In this document: one piece after another, positions 43,801 to 63,637 of the stretch
How the letters are laid out: each line of letters starts with the position of its first letter
How positions within the stretch are numbered: position 1 is the first letter of the stretch
Source: Branchiostoma lanceolatum
Taxonomy: Eukaryota; Chordata; Leptocardii; Amphioxiformes; Branchiostomatidae
DNA length: 64,000 nt
NCBI RefSeq assembly: GCF_035083965.1
Contig: NC_089727.1
Location: forward strand, 6,329,501 to 6,393,500
Direction: 5' to 3'
Program-made: the position numbers and the translations under genes
The notes under the pieces: generated by a model
The model's input: only the letters and a program-made list of their open reading frames with translations
Told to the model about the DNA's origin: nothing
The model's database searches: none

Positions 43801-44689
43801 GGTGGCCAAATGGACAGACTGTCGAGACCAGTCCCCTACTTGATCTATTATGACGTATTCCTTGTTCTAGAACACCGAATGGTCAAGCTTCCTGGTCGCC
43901 CACGCAGACCTACGTCTACGAGCAGTTTTACCTACCCCAGGCTACAGTTTGTTCGTGAATACCTCGCATACTTCACAACAAAGTCAATCTCATTCCTAAA
44001 CAGAAACACCACTTCTTGCAGCTGCCTCTTTGGTTCGGTTGTTGAAGCCCTCTCGTCTTTTGGTGTCAGTAAACATTCGAGCTCGCAGACGCCCGTGTCC
44101 TGTAATCTGGCTGGTTAAGAGGTCGACTAACCCCCAGGCATGAGTTCTCAGCTTTTATGGGCGGAAACACATGAATAGCTCGCATTTTTTTCACCTAAAG
44201 GTACGGTGCCGCAGGTGTCATACATTCAAGACAATACCATACATTGTTTAGATTATCATATCAAAGAAAGAAGCGGCCGTATGGTCGTGGGAATGCCACA
44301 CAGTGTTGACCACATATTATGCAATGGTTGTTGTCTGTCTGTCATGACGTCAGGGGATTATCATATGCCTGTAATAAAGGCATATAACCACGTGGCGTAT
44401 TATGGGGCTTTCAGATTCTATACATGACGTGTATGAGTATCATGACGCCAAGGGATCGTCGAACCTTAGATCAGATTACTAGTATGTTACTAGTATAGCT
44501 ACAGGGACAGTCTCCCGGGTAGCCTCTGTCAGGCTCCATTGGCGGCTGAATAGAGTAGAAACTGGCTAAATAAACAGATAAGGGACGTTTCTGCTCTATC
44601 GAGCCTCCTCTATCTGAAGCCTGTTAGAGTCTATCCCGGAAGTAGTTGGGAAGAAAAACTGTACCAGAAAAAGAAACATAGGAATACAC

Positions 44690-45838
44690 AGCAAAAGATT
44701 TATTTGCAAATATCTTTATATATTTACACAAATTCTGAAGGCACAGAGAACCACAATGGGGATTGGTAACATACATAGATGCACAACAGGAAGTCGCAAT
44801 GGCAAACAATGGGAAAGTAGGGCACGGACACATTATGCCCATTATGCTAATGCCTTGGTCTGAAAAGTAATCCTAGGTGATGTTATCTTTCCCTCTTCTG
44901 TGAGCGTGTATCCTGGATTCCAGACTGTTTATAGCGATTGTGTGCCTAGTCAGCCATTTATGATGCAGTGCACTGGGAAACTTTTAGCATTACAATAAAG
45001 TAATTAACCTTTCCAGCATTCATGTTTTCCAATTCACTATCTAGTGTCAGGATCAAAAGTTATGAGTTCATTTTTGTTTGATTTTTCTGGAAGAGGGAGG
45101 TCAGGATCATGTAGGACTCTAGGAGTTGTTTTCTCAGTCTTTATGAGACATCTTAGCAGCTACCTTTCAAACTGCAGAGTATAAGCATGCACATGTGAAC
45201 ATACAACAGTGTAATAAATTGAATGATAAACAGAGTGCAATCATATATTTACATCTCATCTCTTATATAAAAGTTGACACTCCATGTATTACAGTGTACT
45301 AGTGTAATTATTATAACCTAAACATAGTACAATCATATATATACATATCATCTCTTATATAAAAATTGACACTCCATGTATTACAATCTAGTACAAACTA
45401 TACACAAACTGTAACTGCTTCGTGTAAACTGAATTGATTGTTTCCTCCACCACTCACTGCTGACTATTGCTACAATATGCACCAGTAAAGATTTGTTGCA
45501 TTAATGTGCACACAGCTGGAGAGGTTTAAAGTGCTTGTGCCACCAAGGAGGTTAAATCTCCAACAATCAACCATAATGAGCATTAGTCAATGAATAAAGA
45601 CATTTGTACAAAATATACACCATTCTGATGTTAGGGAACATCAAACCTTACAAATCAGATTTTCAGTTCTCAGTCCCTGCTGACAAATAATCAAATCAAT
45701 TTCTGCCAAGACGTCACAGTGAAGATGGTTCAGAACATGGTATCACACCTCATGAAAAATCTTCTTCTGAAAAGCAATACTAGTAATTATGGTAACTGGC
45801 AATTATATGTAATTGCCATGATTATACACTAAACCTCC
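44690..45838 (-). other. 3' UTR of the DTX-type gene
   Basis: About 1.1 kb downstream of the stop codon at 45839, AT-rich and without ORFs. Read on the minus strand, ATTTGCAAATAAATC near 44698 gives a plausible polyadenylation signal. The same sequence is present in copy 1 at about 40461. Confidence 0.5.
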
Positions 45839-53638
<7,800 letters not shown>

Positions 53639-54114
53639 GTTCAGAGTTACGTCTGTGACGAAAAGGCCAGCTAAAAGACGGGTAGAACTTCGCAGCAGCA
53701 GCTGCCCTTGGTCTCTGGGAATCGGAGCATCGTTTCTCGGTACGAAAGCAGCCCGATAACAACGATCAGGTGACTCGAACTGACCAACGCGGACGGACCT
53801 GGGGATTCCCCCGCCAACAGGTAACCTTTGACATCCCGCCCAGCCAATCAGCAGCCGCGCTGACCGAAACTTTGGATGACGTAATGGTAGGGACTTTTCA
53901 CAGTTTCTCGGGTCCCAGATATGAGCTCGAGGGCGAGGTGGTGCAAAAAAGCTTTTACTTTCACATTTAGAAGGTTGTGTTATGTTGTTGTGAGATGATC
54001 ACTCCAAACCAGGACTTTCAACATAGGCGCTACACAGTGAATTCATCGATTCAGGTGTGAAAAGTTACTTCCGGGTTTGTAAGCCAAGGATCCCTCGGCT
54101 GAGGGAAGACAAAA
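53639..54114. promoter_or_regulatory. Bidirectional promoter of the DTX-type and PARP14-like genes
   Basis: 476 bp separate the two divergent start codons. Visible words are a canonical NF-kB-type site GGGGATTCCC (53801-53810), a CCAAT box (53844-53848), a CRE-like TGACGTAA (53877-53884), an IRF-like GTGAAAGTAAAAG on the minus strand (53952-53964) and an ETS-type ACTTCCGGG (54067-54075). There is no clear TATA box. The motifs fit a CpG-type promoter with stress or immune input, but only reporter or binding data could show use. Confidence 0.7.
53801..53810. promoter_or_regulatory. NF-kB-type site
   Basis: GGGGATTCCC fits the kB consensus GGGRNWYYCC exactly. It lies 163 bp from the DTX ATG and about 305 bp from the PARP14-like ATG. 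Confidence 0.55.
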
Positions 54115-56262
54115 ATGTCGGCTCGCGGTCGGTCTGTCCATGTCCGTGGCCTCCCCGAGCTGAGCGGACTGCAGGACAAAGTCTCCGGCTACTTCCAGAG
54201 CGGGGGCCTGTCAGCTGGCGGGGCCGTGTTACTGGTCAAGTTACTGGGACCTGGACAGGCTGTGGTCACCTTTGCAGACGAAACAGGTAAGAACAAGACA
54301 GTGTTTATAAATACATGTACTTCCTTGTTGAAAAATATTGAAGTGAGGCCCTTGATTCATTCAGTGATCTCCACTGGGTGTAGCCGAAAACAGGAAGTTA
54401 GCTGTTAGACACACAATGGCGATCTTATGTTGTGGTGCTGTTTCTTGTTTCAAGGTTGCAGGATCTAGTGGATTCTTTTTGCCCCCCCCCCCTATAAAAA
54501 TCCTTTGGTTGTTCCATGTGTGACTGGATTGGAGAAGATTTAATTTATAATGCTAGTTAACCGATGCATTTTTGGCAAGCTAATAATGACACTAATTTGG
54601 AAAACAAATAAGCCATCATGAATCCCATTTCTTTTTGTTAGATGTTATTGATTACATTTGTCACTGATGCTATACATCTGTTTCTCTAATTCTGTTGATA
54701 CCAAAATATTGCAATAAGCATTGACAATGGCGACATTTTGCGCCAAGATAATTTTGAGGAGGATTCTCCCTGCAGAAAACGGTTCACCCCCCAGGGTGTG
54801 TTTAAATTCGTTGTTAAAACAATTCTGTAGTACAGTAGTAATGCAATGGAAATACATATTCGCAGTGTCATATTTAATTTCATGGTGGAGAGATAAATAA
54901 AGCCACACTGGAAACATTTTAAGAATTATAGTAGATTGGATTCTGGCTCCTCCACCTGTGTATCGTAAAACTTGTCCAAGAAGACCACCTAGGGGACCAA
55001 TACAACCTGGTTTATGTGGACAGGTGGGCACTATTATAGACAGGATTCTTGATGCTTGACTTAATCGGAAAGGAGACCACCAAAAAGTGGTCGCATTGGT
55101 CAAGTGGTCACAATTGCCTTATGTACAGGACAGGTGGTCACTTGTGCCTTGTACAGGTTTGCTTGTATATGAACAGTTCTAGTCTTATCAGTGAGTCTTA
55201 TCATCATTTGCCATACACCTAACACCCCCCACCCCCTAAATCCTCCAGTGGCCCAAAATGTGCTGGCCCAGCCACAACACACCCTCTGTGGGACCAGGAT
55301 TAAGGTGACAGCATGTCCTCCTCACCTGGACGTGCCTGAAGAACCAGTGGAAGATGCAGAAGAGACGGAAAAGGCAGCATCAGACAAGACAGACGAGGAT
55401 GAGGAATTCGAAGATCCAGTTTTGTCAGAAGAGGAAATGAAACTTGGACAGGCAGAAGTAGAAGGTTAGCTGTAGTTTCTTGTCACATAAATCTATCATG
55501 ATCTTAGCTTAAATGAGCATTTTACAGAAAAAGGAATACCTAGTGCATATTAGCAACTGTTTCAACCTGACGAGACAATAACAGACAGAGTTACATAACA
55601 GACATCATCATAATTGACTTCTCATTCCATAATTTGATCAAGATGAACATTTGAAATGATATTGAATATTGTTTAACATTTATTCAATTAAAGTTTTATG
55701 ACGATTTTAATATTCTTTTACTAATCATTCGATTTTTCATGAATTTTTAGGCATCCAGAAAATGTTTGATATATAAAGTTGTATTGCAACAGCTGCAAAT
55801 CTGTTTACTTAAGGTTAATAACAGATGTACCTTTGGTCGTACAGCTGCTTTTCCTCTATTGCAACAACAACATTGTGTGGGCAAAGTCCCCTTTACTTAG
55901 ATATGTTCTATAAACTTATTCTACATTCAACGTGACATTTCTTAGGTTACATTCTTAAAGTTACAACATGCAGTTCATCTGGCTGTGCATGATTCAAAGA
56001 CTGTTTCAGTATCAGCTAAATGAGTTTTCAGCTGGTAATTTTAATTACCACGAAACATTTCACTAAAGCCAAAGGTCGTGACCACCACGGGCACAGAGTG
56101 ATTTTTGAATAATACAGCTTATGAATCAATCTAGCCAGCAAGCATATAATCATTGTGATGTTTTTTTTACAAATTTTATGAAGTTGCTAAAGGTAAAATT
56201 GTACAGCTTTACTATAATCACAGAAAACGATCTTCTATGTCCATACATATATGGAATTCCTA

Positions 56263-56307
<45 letters not shown>

Positions 56308-59300
56308 TACATACTATAATGAAATGTGCCCCTTAAATCTAGCTGTGGATACAAAGTCACAGGGAAGTGTAAAGGACTTGATGAAGAGGTTTCAGTCACC
56401 TGACCCAGTGCCATCCCTGGCGAGAGTCAAAGGTATTGCAGAAGAGTTTTACTGGTACCCTTGTACTTTAACTGTGAACTCGAACCTTTGGAAATGACTA
56501 ACTTGCAAATAATTTTGATGATCGTGAAATGGTATGATATGATATGATATGATCATCTATTCAAGAACAACTGCTGTGTTTTTCAGGCTTGCAGCTATAA
56601 CCACTAATACCACATTTTCTTAGTGCATCATGAACCTTTGATTGGGGTATTGAATGAATATTACAGTAAGAATATTCTTTTTACAGGAAAATTTCAGGTC
56701 GTCTTGAACTACATAGCTCCTGTAAGATTACATACTTTCCAACTGACTAACTTGCAAATAATTTTGATGATCATGATATCATATGATTTGATATGATATG
56801 ATGTAATACAATCATCTTTTCAATAACAAATACTGCCAACTTTCCAGGCTTGCAGCTATAACAAGTAATGCCATATTTTCTTTGTTCATCACAAACCTTT
56901 GCTTGGTATGTTTAATGAATATTACAGGAAGAATATTCTTTTTGCAGGGAAATCTCAGCTCGTCTTTGACTACATACCTGTAGGATAACATATTAATCAT
57001 TTCTATCAATGTTAACATGTTTCAGCTGCAGAAAGTCGCCCATCCACAGACTCTGAGTATGAGACCCCTCCCGAGTCTCCAACTCCCAAATGTCTGCCTG
57101 GCCCCGTCTCCCTTGGGACCAGAGTTGATGAAGACAAAGCTGTTCAAGTCGACAGCCTCTTGTTACAAAAGAGCTCACCGCCGCATCAACAAGCAAATGC
57201 AGACTCATCTGATTCAACTGCTCCATCACAGCCTGTTCCACAACTGATGGCTGAATCTTGTCCGTTCGAGAGTCTTACAGAGCCAGGTCAACCTGAAGAT
57301 GATTGTCCAAAAGCAACAGGTTCATCCGCTCCACCTAAGATCCCTCCCAAACCACCCAAGCCAACCGTGCCTCCAAAACCTGCTCCCAAACCAGCCACCA
57401 GCCCTTCAGTACCCATGGAGACGACAGCAATTTCTCCTCAACGTTCAAACTTGATCGGCACCCCAATAGGAGATCAGGAGCAACTACTAAATCCAAAACC
57501 GACCCCCATATCTTCAGTTCCCATGGAGACAACTGTAATGGCAGTTTCTTCTCAACATCCAGACATTTGCACTGAACCAGAAGATCAGCCACAACACCCT
57601 CATCCAAAACCAACCACCACATCTTCTGTAGTACCCACTGAAACATCACCGGCTCCCTCTCAATATCCAAACCTGCCAAGTGGAACAACATCAGCTTCCA
57701 CTCGAGAACCAAACTTTCCACAACAACCACATCCCAGCGTAACCAGCACACCTTCAGTGCCGAGTGGAAGAGCATCAGCCCATCAACACCCAAACCTGTC
57801 TGATGCACCAAGAGAAGATCATCCACGACAACCACATCTAGATCCAACCACCACATCTTCAGTACCCACAGGGACAGCATACGCATCAGCTTCCCCTCAA
57901 CACCCAAACCTGCCCAGTGCAGCAAGAGAAGAACAGCAGCATCCATGCCCAGCTACCACATCTTCAGTGCCTAGTGGAACAACTTCAGCTTCCACTCAAC
58001 AACCAGACTTTCCACAACAACCGCATCCCAGCGTAACCAGCACACTGTCAGTGCCTCGTGGGACATCAGCCTCCCATCAACAACCAAACCTACAACAGCC
58101 ACATAAAGATCCAAACTCCACACCCTCAGTGCCAACAGGGGCAGCATCGGCTTCCCCTAAAAAACCAAACCTATTCGATGCACCAAGAGGAGACCTCCCC
58201 CAACAGCCAAATCCAATCACCACATCTTCAGCACCAGAGACAGCATCACCTTCTTCTCAACAACCGAATGTGCCTGATACATCTATCAAAGACCAGCCGC
58301 AACAGCTTCATCCAGTACCACATCCCACATCTGAGACAACTGCAACTTCCTCTCAACATTCAAACATGCCAATTGCACCAATGGAAAATCAGAAGCCTAA
58401 TCCAAAACCAACCACCACAACTTCAGTGCCCACAGAGACAACAGCAGCTTTCCCTCAACACCCAAATGTGTCTCTTGGACCAATCACAGACCAAACACAA
58501 CAGCACCATCCAGTGCAAGTAACCACTGAGACAACTGCAACTTCCTCTCAACATTCAAACATGCCAAATGCATCAGTGGAGAATCAGCAGCCTTATCCAA
58601 AACCAACCACCACATTTTCAGAACCCACAGCGACAACAGCAGCTTTCCCTCAACAGCCAAACTTGCCCAGTACATCTATGGGAGGACAATCACAAGCACA
58701 ACAACCACATCAATTTTACCACCCTCATTGGCCTCCCCCTCCACATTTGAGAATGATGTACCCTGGACAACAATACTACCTGCCCCAGCTTTCTGGCTCT
58801 TTTGGCATGCGGGCTCCATATATGCCTTATGGAATGCCATATGGAGACACCACCCGGCATGGTGTGCCTGGGACAGGTAAAGATGGCATTCCACCTGGTG
58901 GCGTTCCATTTCAAGGCCAAGGTCATCCAGCATCAGGCCCCCAGTCTTCTTATTTTCCGCAAGCATCCCATCCCACTACTGCTGGCCCTCAGAATGTGCA
59001 CTACATGTCTTCTGGACAGCCAGCAAGTACCATTCCTCTCACTGGGGCAAGATCATCTCCATCGTCAGAAGTTCTGCACTCCTACAACCAGCATCCTCCA
59101 TCATCACCTAGCTGGGGGTCCCCAAGAACTGGATCACCAGTAAGCCTACCCTTGCTGCAACAAGACAGAAACAGAAGTCACGGTTACCTCTCGGACCAGG
59201 AATCTTCAGTACAATACAGACAGACCCCAACTGAGCCGAGTGCTTTTAGTGATGGAGAGTCAGTCTACGACGATGCTTTAGATTCTGTCAGCAGCGTCGG

Positions 59301-61681
59301 AACTGTTGTTTCTGAAGCTGCCAGTTCTGTAGGACCTGCATCATGGGGAAGGAAGGAGACAGCCAGGCCATTGGGTGCTGCAGCTAAAACTGGCCACCAC
59401 ACGCCTCAGAGTTTGAAGGAGAGAACCAGAAAGGAAGTAAGGTTGAAGCGTACAACTCCATATCCCACCCAAAGGGGAGAAAACAAAACATCTCCTCTGG
59501 CCAAGAAACCATTCATTGAGCCAAGTCGCAGTGTCGCAGTGTCCGGGTTTACATCCGCTCCCGATGAAGAGTTGTTGGGGCTGTACTTCGAGTCCGAGAG
59601 GAGGTCGGGAGGAGGGGAGGTTGAGAAGATCGAGGCCAGAGGTAATGAGGTCATCATCATATTCAAAGACCCAGCAGGTGGGTGGGATTAAGGTTGTTGT
59701 GTAGGAATGTGTTGTTGCAGAGAATTTTGGTTGGCACTAAAACCTATTTTAGGCCATGCCAATTGATTTCTTTGGTTCTCGGACATGTTAAAGTAGATAT
59801 TTAGAGGACGACATGAAAGCTTAGGGCCTGTAGGAAAGCTTCTATCCTTCCCTAAAACTGTGTGTACCAAACTACTTTTCCTAACGACTTTGTTTTAAAG
59901 TTGATCTTTCGGTTCAGTGATTTTTTTTAAATTCAGAGAACCAACAGGTTGACATCATATGGCCGTAATTAATCCATATCTTAAAATTTAGTAATAATGG
60001 GGGGCGCCCTAACATCGCACGCGCTCTAACATCGCACGGATTTTTTACTGATCTTATTTTGCATAAGTACGCCGTGTTTGTGTCCAATGACTATGCTGAT
60101 AAGGAAGGTAAATAACCCAAGTTCATGCACATAATTGTCATTTACATTCAAAACATATGTGTACATATTCATTTCTTCTTTTGTCGAAAGGTAGTATTTT
60201 GACAATAATGATGGTAGCGCTAAGTAGAGGGTCACTGCGTAGCTAGACGGCCCGGCGCCTAAATATACGACCTGTGCCAAGCAGATACATAAGTCACACA
60301 GCTATCATACACATAAGAAAAATAACTTCATAAAACACTAAAAATTTGCCGGGTCTTTAAGTGTTTGTTGAGAAGAAAACCGACCAAAGAAAAACAACGT
60401 AAACATTGCTGTCGTCTGACGACGTTGTTTTCCCGCCATTTTTTTGGGCCGCGATGGTGGCGGAACGATTCAACGCACAGTTTTGTTACGCGCTAACATG
60501 TGATTGGTACCGTCTATGAAAAGGAAACTGAATACAGAGATGGCGAAGATATTTCCCAATAAGTAGATGGAGTATTGTTGATGTAAGCGGTGTCGTTTTT
60601 TCGTAATGATTTCGTAAGTCGGGCCGCATTCAATACGTACGTCGGGCCGCGTGGTAGCCTATTTCCCGTGGAAACATGAGCTGGGATGCGCTAGATATAG
60701 CCCTTCTCACATGACGTGAGAAATGCACACAGTCAAAATTTTCCGGTCAAAAGAAAGCTATAATATAGCAGACTTCAAGCCTTATTTACATTTCCCTAAC
60801 TTCATCACCAACTTCCGAAGAGAGCAAAATTACCAAAGCGTAATAAGTTAGGCACACTATCTGGCGTAGCACTAAATCAGAAGGTACATTCGTGAAAATG
60901 TCTCACAGCGTCTTCCGCATGTAACGCGGAGCATGAAGGGCCCATGAACAGTATGAATACATTTCTTGTCCAAGTATGGTCTTCAGATGAATGTGTTCAA
61001 AATTTATTAATCAAAACATGACCATTCTCTGGCAACCAGCAATGGAGCGCCGTGAGTTCCAGCGCGTAAAAAAACGTCCGATGTTTGAGCACCCCCCGTT
61101 ACATGTATTTCAATAGGTAACTGGTGACTGCTTATTGAAATGTTTCCATGCTGCAGCCATATGGATTAGTTCCTTGATTTGCCTTCTTCAATAACAACAT
61201 TACAATGTACAATGTATTTTGAGTAAAGCATTTATGTGACAGTGCAATAGCCTGGAGTCCAGCCTTGTTAGCTTTGTTCTGCTTCCAATTGTTGGCAGAG
61301 TAGCAACCTGTAGGAGCATAAAAAAGCTAAGAAGGCTCAGTCTGAACTCCAGGCTAACAATGCGATAGTTATTGGTTGATTGACATCATGATTCTCCATT
61401 TATACCTACAGTTACACAGCGTGTTCTGGCTCGTAAACATGAGCTTAATGGACAAACACTTCATGTGAAGGTAGTCACCTCATCCCCTGCCGAAGCCACT
61501 CCTAACATGGACACTTCTGCTCCATCAAACATCACCATCCAAGTCTCAGGCTTCACATCCTGCCCAAATGAGGACATGGTGATGCTGTACTTTGAGAACA
61601 AGAAAAGGTCTGGGGGAGGAGACATCCAGGAGATCCAAGTCAGAGACAACAAAGTATTCATTGTCTTCAAGGATCCCTCAG
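54115..61681 (+). CDS. PARP14/DTX3L-type multi-RRM protein with long P/S/T/Q-rich exon, 3' end outside window
   Basis: Exons found: 54115-54286, 55249-55464, 56343-56432, 57026-59677, 61412-61681. Every junction is phase 1, giving about 1133 residues so far. RRM1: SVHVRGLPELSGLQDKVSGYF, AVVTFADETVAQNVL. An acidic stretch (residues 90-130) is followed by a 2652-nt exon. It encodes a proline-rich part (PPKIPPKPPKPTVPPKP) and about 350 residues of degenerate P/T/S/Q repeats. RRM2: VAVSGFTSAPDEELLGLYFE, RRSGGGEVEKI, IIIFKDP, VTQRVLARKHELNGQTLHV. RRM3: ITIQVSGFTSCPNEDMVMLYF, KRSGGGDIQEI, VFIVFKDPS. The LYFE...RSGGGEV signature is typical of PARP14, PARP10 and DTX3L N-terminal repeats. No macro or ADP-ribosyltransferase domain is in the window, so the exact family cannot be named. 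Divergent partner of the DTX-type ligase. Confidence 0.82.
54815..54920. repeat. Dispersed repeat shared with GST intron 10
   Basis: AACAATTCTGTAGTACAGTAG, GGAAATACATATTCGC and GGTGGAGAGATAAATAAAGCC line up with 21950-22030 (ACAATTTTGTAGCACAGTAG, GGAGGCGTATTTGC, GATAGAGAGGCCAC). It is an interspersed repeat without ORF in intron 1 of the PARP14-like gene. Confidence 0.55.
54965..55160. repeat. Dispersed repeat with GGACAGGTGGTCAC motif, also at 61737-61805
   Basis: AAGAAGACCACCTAGGGGAC and TTATGTGGACAGGTGGGCAC resemble AGAAGACCACTCAAGGGAC and CAATGTGGACAGGTGGTCAC at 61751-61802. The motif recurs within this copy at 55085-55145. Confidence 0.6.
56264..56302. repeat. (CA)n microsatellite
   Basis: About nineteen CA units followed by CATA units, in the intron before exon 56343-56432. 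Confidence 0.95.
56493..56990. repeat. Tandem duplication, unit about 249 bp, in intron 3 of the PARP14-like gene
   Basis: The two units share ACTAACTTGCAAATAATTTT, a TATGATATGATATGAT tract, GGCTTGCAGCTATAAC, AATGAATATTACAG and GAATATTCTTTTT(A/G)CAGG. Starts are about 56493 and 56742. Each unit ends with an acceptor-like TTTTTNCAGG. Confidence 0.8.
59996..61100. mobile_element. Probable DNA transposon with terminal inverted repeats, about 1.1 kb
   Basis: The left end AATGGGGGGCGCCCTAACATC is matched in inverse by the right end AACGGGGGGTGCTCAAACATC (read on the minus strand), with ACG following in both. A short ACATCGCACG word is repeated at the left. No transposase frame and no certain target-site duplication were seen. 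It lies between RRM2 and RRM3 exons. Confidence 0.55.
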
Positions 61682-62027
61682 GTAGGAAACTGTACAGTTA
61701 TTTCATCACCCTCATAATGTAGAATACAGTAAAAACTGCCCAAGATCCTAGAAGACCACTCAAGGGACTGATAAAATCTGGTCAATGTGGACAGGTGGTC
61801 ACTGTATACAGCAGATAAATTGCAGTACTAAGCACCTTTTACCCCAAATTGTATATTTTCCCTTTTGGCAAAAGCAATGCTCTGTGTAAGATATGTTATT
61901 CATAAGTATCATGAATAATTATGCATATCAAAACTTGAAAAAAAGATATGGCCTAGAGGACATATCAACAACTTCAATTTTTAGGCATAGGAATATGACG
62001 TAATTATACACATTTCTTACATGATGT

Positions 62028-62547
62028 AACGTTGGGTAACATAAATTCGGGATTTTTCCGATAATGGTTGACTGAAATCAATCTAGCAGAACAATAAGCC
62101 ATCCTTTTTTTCTATAATTCTGTCAGTATCATGTACTATCTTTGCACTAATCATATATATGGTAGATTTTGTCTCTAGTCGTGCTGACACCATAATATTT
62201 CAACTTGAAACTACCGTCCGCCGCACGCACAATAAAGGTGCTGTCGGACAGGGGGGCACATTAATTCGGGAGAGAAGATTCGTCTTGAATATCTTACCGC
62301 TAATCACATTTTATACAGCAGCTATTCGTTCCATCCTTGGCTTGAGGAGAGTGCTATGGATATAGACGTGTCCAAGTAAAAAAAATACACGAAAAAACGG
62401 CCGTACCGCACACATCAGGCCAGTTCGGGAACAACAGGTGTGTTGAGTCGGTAGAACTTCACTCAAAGTCGGCCCATCGTCATCATCGGACAACGTGTAA
62501 CGTTACATTATTCATGGAAAGTTAGCTGGATGCCGTAGCAATGGTAA
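62028..62547 (+). repeat. Left arm (A) of a large inverted repeat
   Basis: 520 bp, reverse complement of 63118-63637 with few differences, centred at 62832.5. It starts AACGTTGGGTAAC and ends GCCGTAGCAATGGTAA. The start word reappears directly after it at 62546 (AACGTTGGGTAACCTAAATT). Confidence 0.92.
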
Positions 62548-62756
62548 CGTTGGGTAACCTAAATTCGTGGGGTACTTAAAGTCGGGATTTTTCGAAAACG
62601 GGGTATTTAGGGATATGTGCTAGATGCAACATCAGTAATACCGCTAGAAATGCAAACTTGACAGACTAACGCATTCAGAACACTGTCTGAAAAGCTTCGA
62701 TAACCATGCATTAGAAGTTGGCGACGGCAAAACCTCTCCGTCCCTTATTGTCACAG

Positions 62757-63120
62757 TCTGAGGGCTTCGTGGGAGACTCACACTGCACGGTTGTTCGCTG
62801 GTTTATAAGACAAATGTCACATCTCCTGCCTGCTAAACACAATTATTTACAAGACAACTAATTAGAATCTCTTTTGCTAACCTACAACTGGACTCTAAGT
62901 GTGATCAATTATCAAAACTCCTCTCTGTTGCTACAACCTACGGCACGTGTATTTTCCCGCCGCCATATTGTTAACCAGAATCCTGTTGTCAAGCAGACGG
63001 CAAAGGTTTGTGAGGAACACTTTTTTGTCTAAATGCTGCGTGTGATAGTGGACTGAGGAAGATATTTTCCTCAAAGTTTGCTCCTAACACAACAAGGAAC
63101 ACATGGACATAGTAGTATTA
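62757..63120 (+). repeat. Arm B of a second inverted repeat
   Basis: 364 bp, reverse complement of 63637-64000 with few differences, centred at 63378.5. It starts near GGGCTTCGTGGGAGA and ends ACATAGTAGTATTA. The matching arm reaches the window edge, so the repeat may continue. Confidence 0.92.
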
Positions 63121-63637
63121 CCATTGCTACGGCATCCAGCTAACTTACCATGAATAATGTAACGTTACACGTTGCCCGATGATGACGATGGGCCGACTTT
63201 GAGTGAAGTTCTACCGACTCAACACACGGGTTGTTCCCGAACTGGCCTGATGTGTGCGGTACGGCCGTTTTTTCGTGTATTTTTTTTACTTGGACACGTC
63301 TATATCCATAGCACTCTCCTCAAGCCAAGGATGGAACGAATAGCTGCTGTATAAAATGTGATTAGCGGTAAGATATTCAAGACGAATCTTCTCTCCCGAA
63401 TTAATGTGCCCCCCTGTCCGACAACACTGTCATTGTGCGTGCGGCGGACGGTAGTTTCAAGTTGAAATATTATGGTGTCAGCACGACTAGAGACAAAATC
63501 TACCATATATATGATTAGTGCAAAGATAGTACATGATACTGACAGAATTATAGAAAAAAAGGATGGTTTATTGTTCTGCTAGATTGATTTCAGTCAACCA
63601 TTATCGGAAAAATCCCGAATTTAGGTTACCCAACGTT
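63118..63637 (-). repeat. Inverted copy of arm A, lying between the two B arms
   Basis: Reverse complement of 62028-62547. It fits exactly between B (ending 63120) and inverted B (starting 63637), as if inserted at a TTA-type site in the middle of a B/B palindrome. Confidence 0.92.

Noticed and set aside
57335-57946. 203-codon minus-strand frame rich in VLKMWWL
   Set aside because: Antisense of the P/S/T-rich repeats of the PARP14-like exon. The repeated codons keep the opposite strand open by chance.
62159-62365. 68-codon frame found in both large inverted arms (also 63300-63506 on the minus strand)
   Set aside because: Its duplication only reflects the inverted repeat. There is no recognisable domain and the start is not an obvious gene context.
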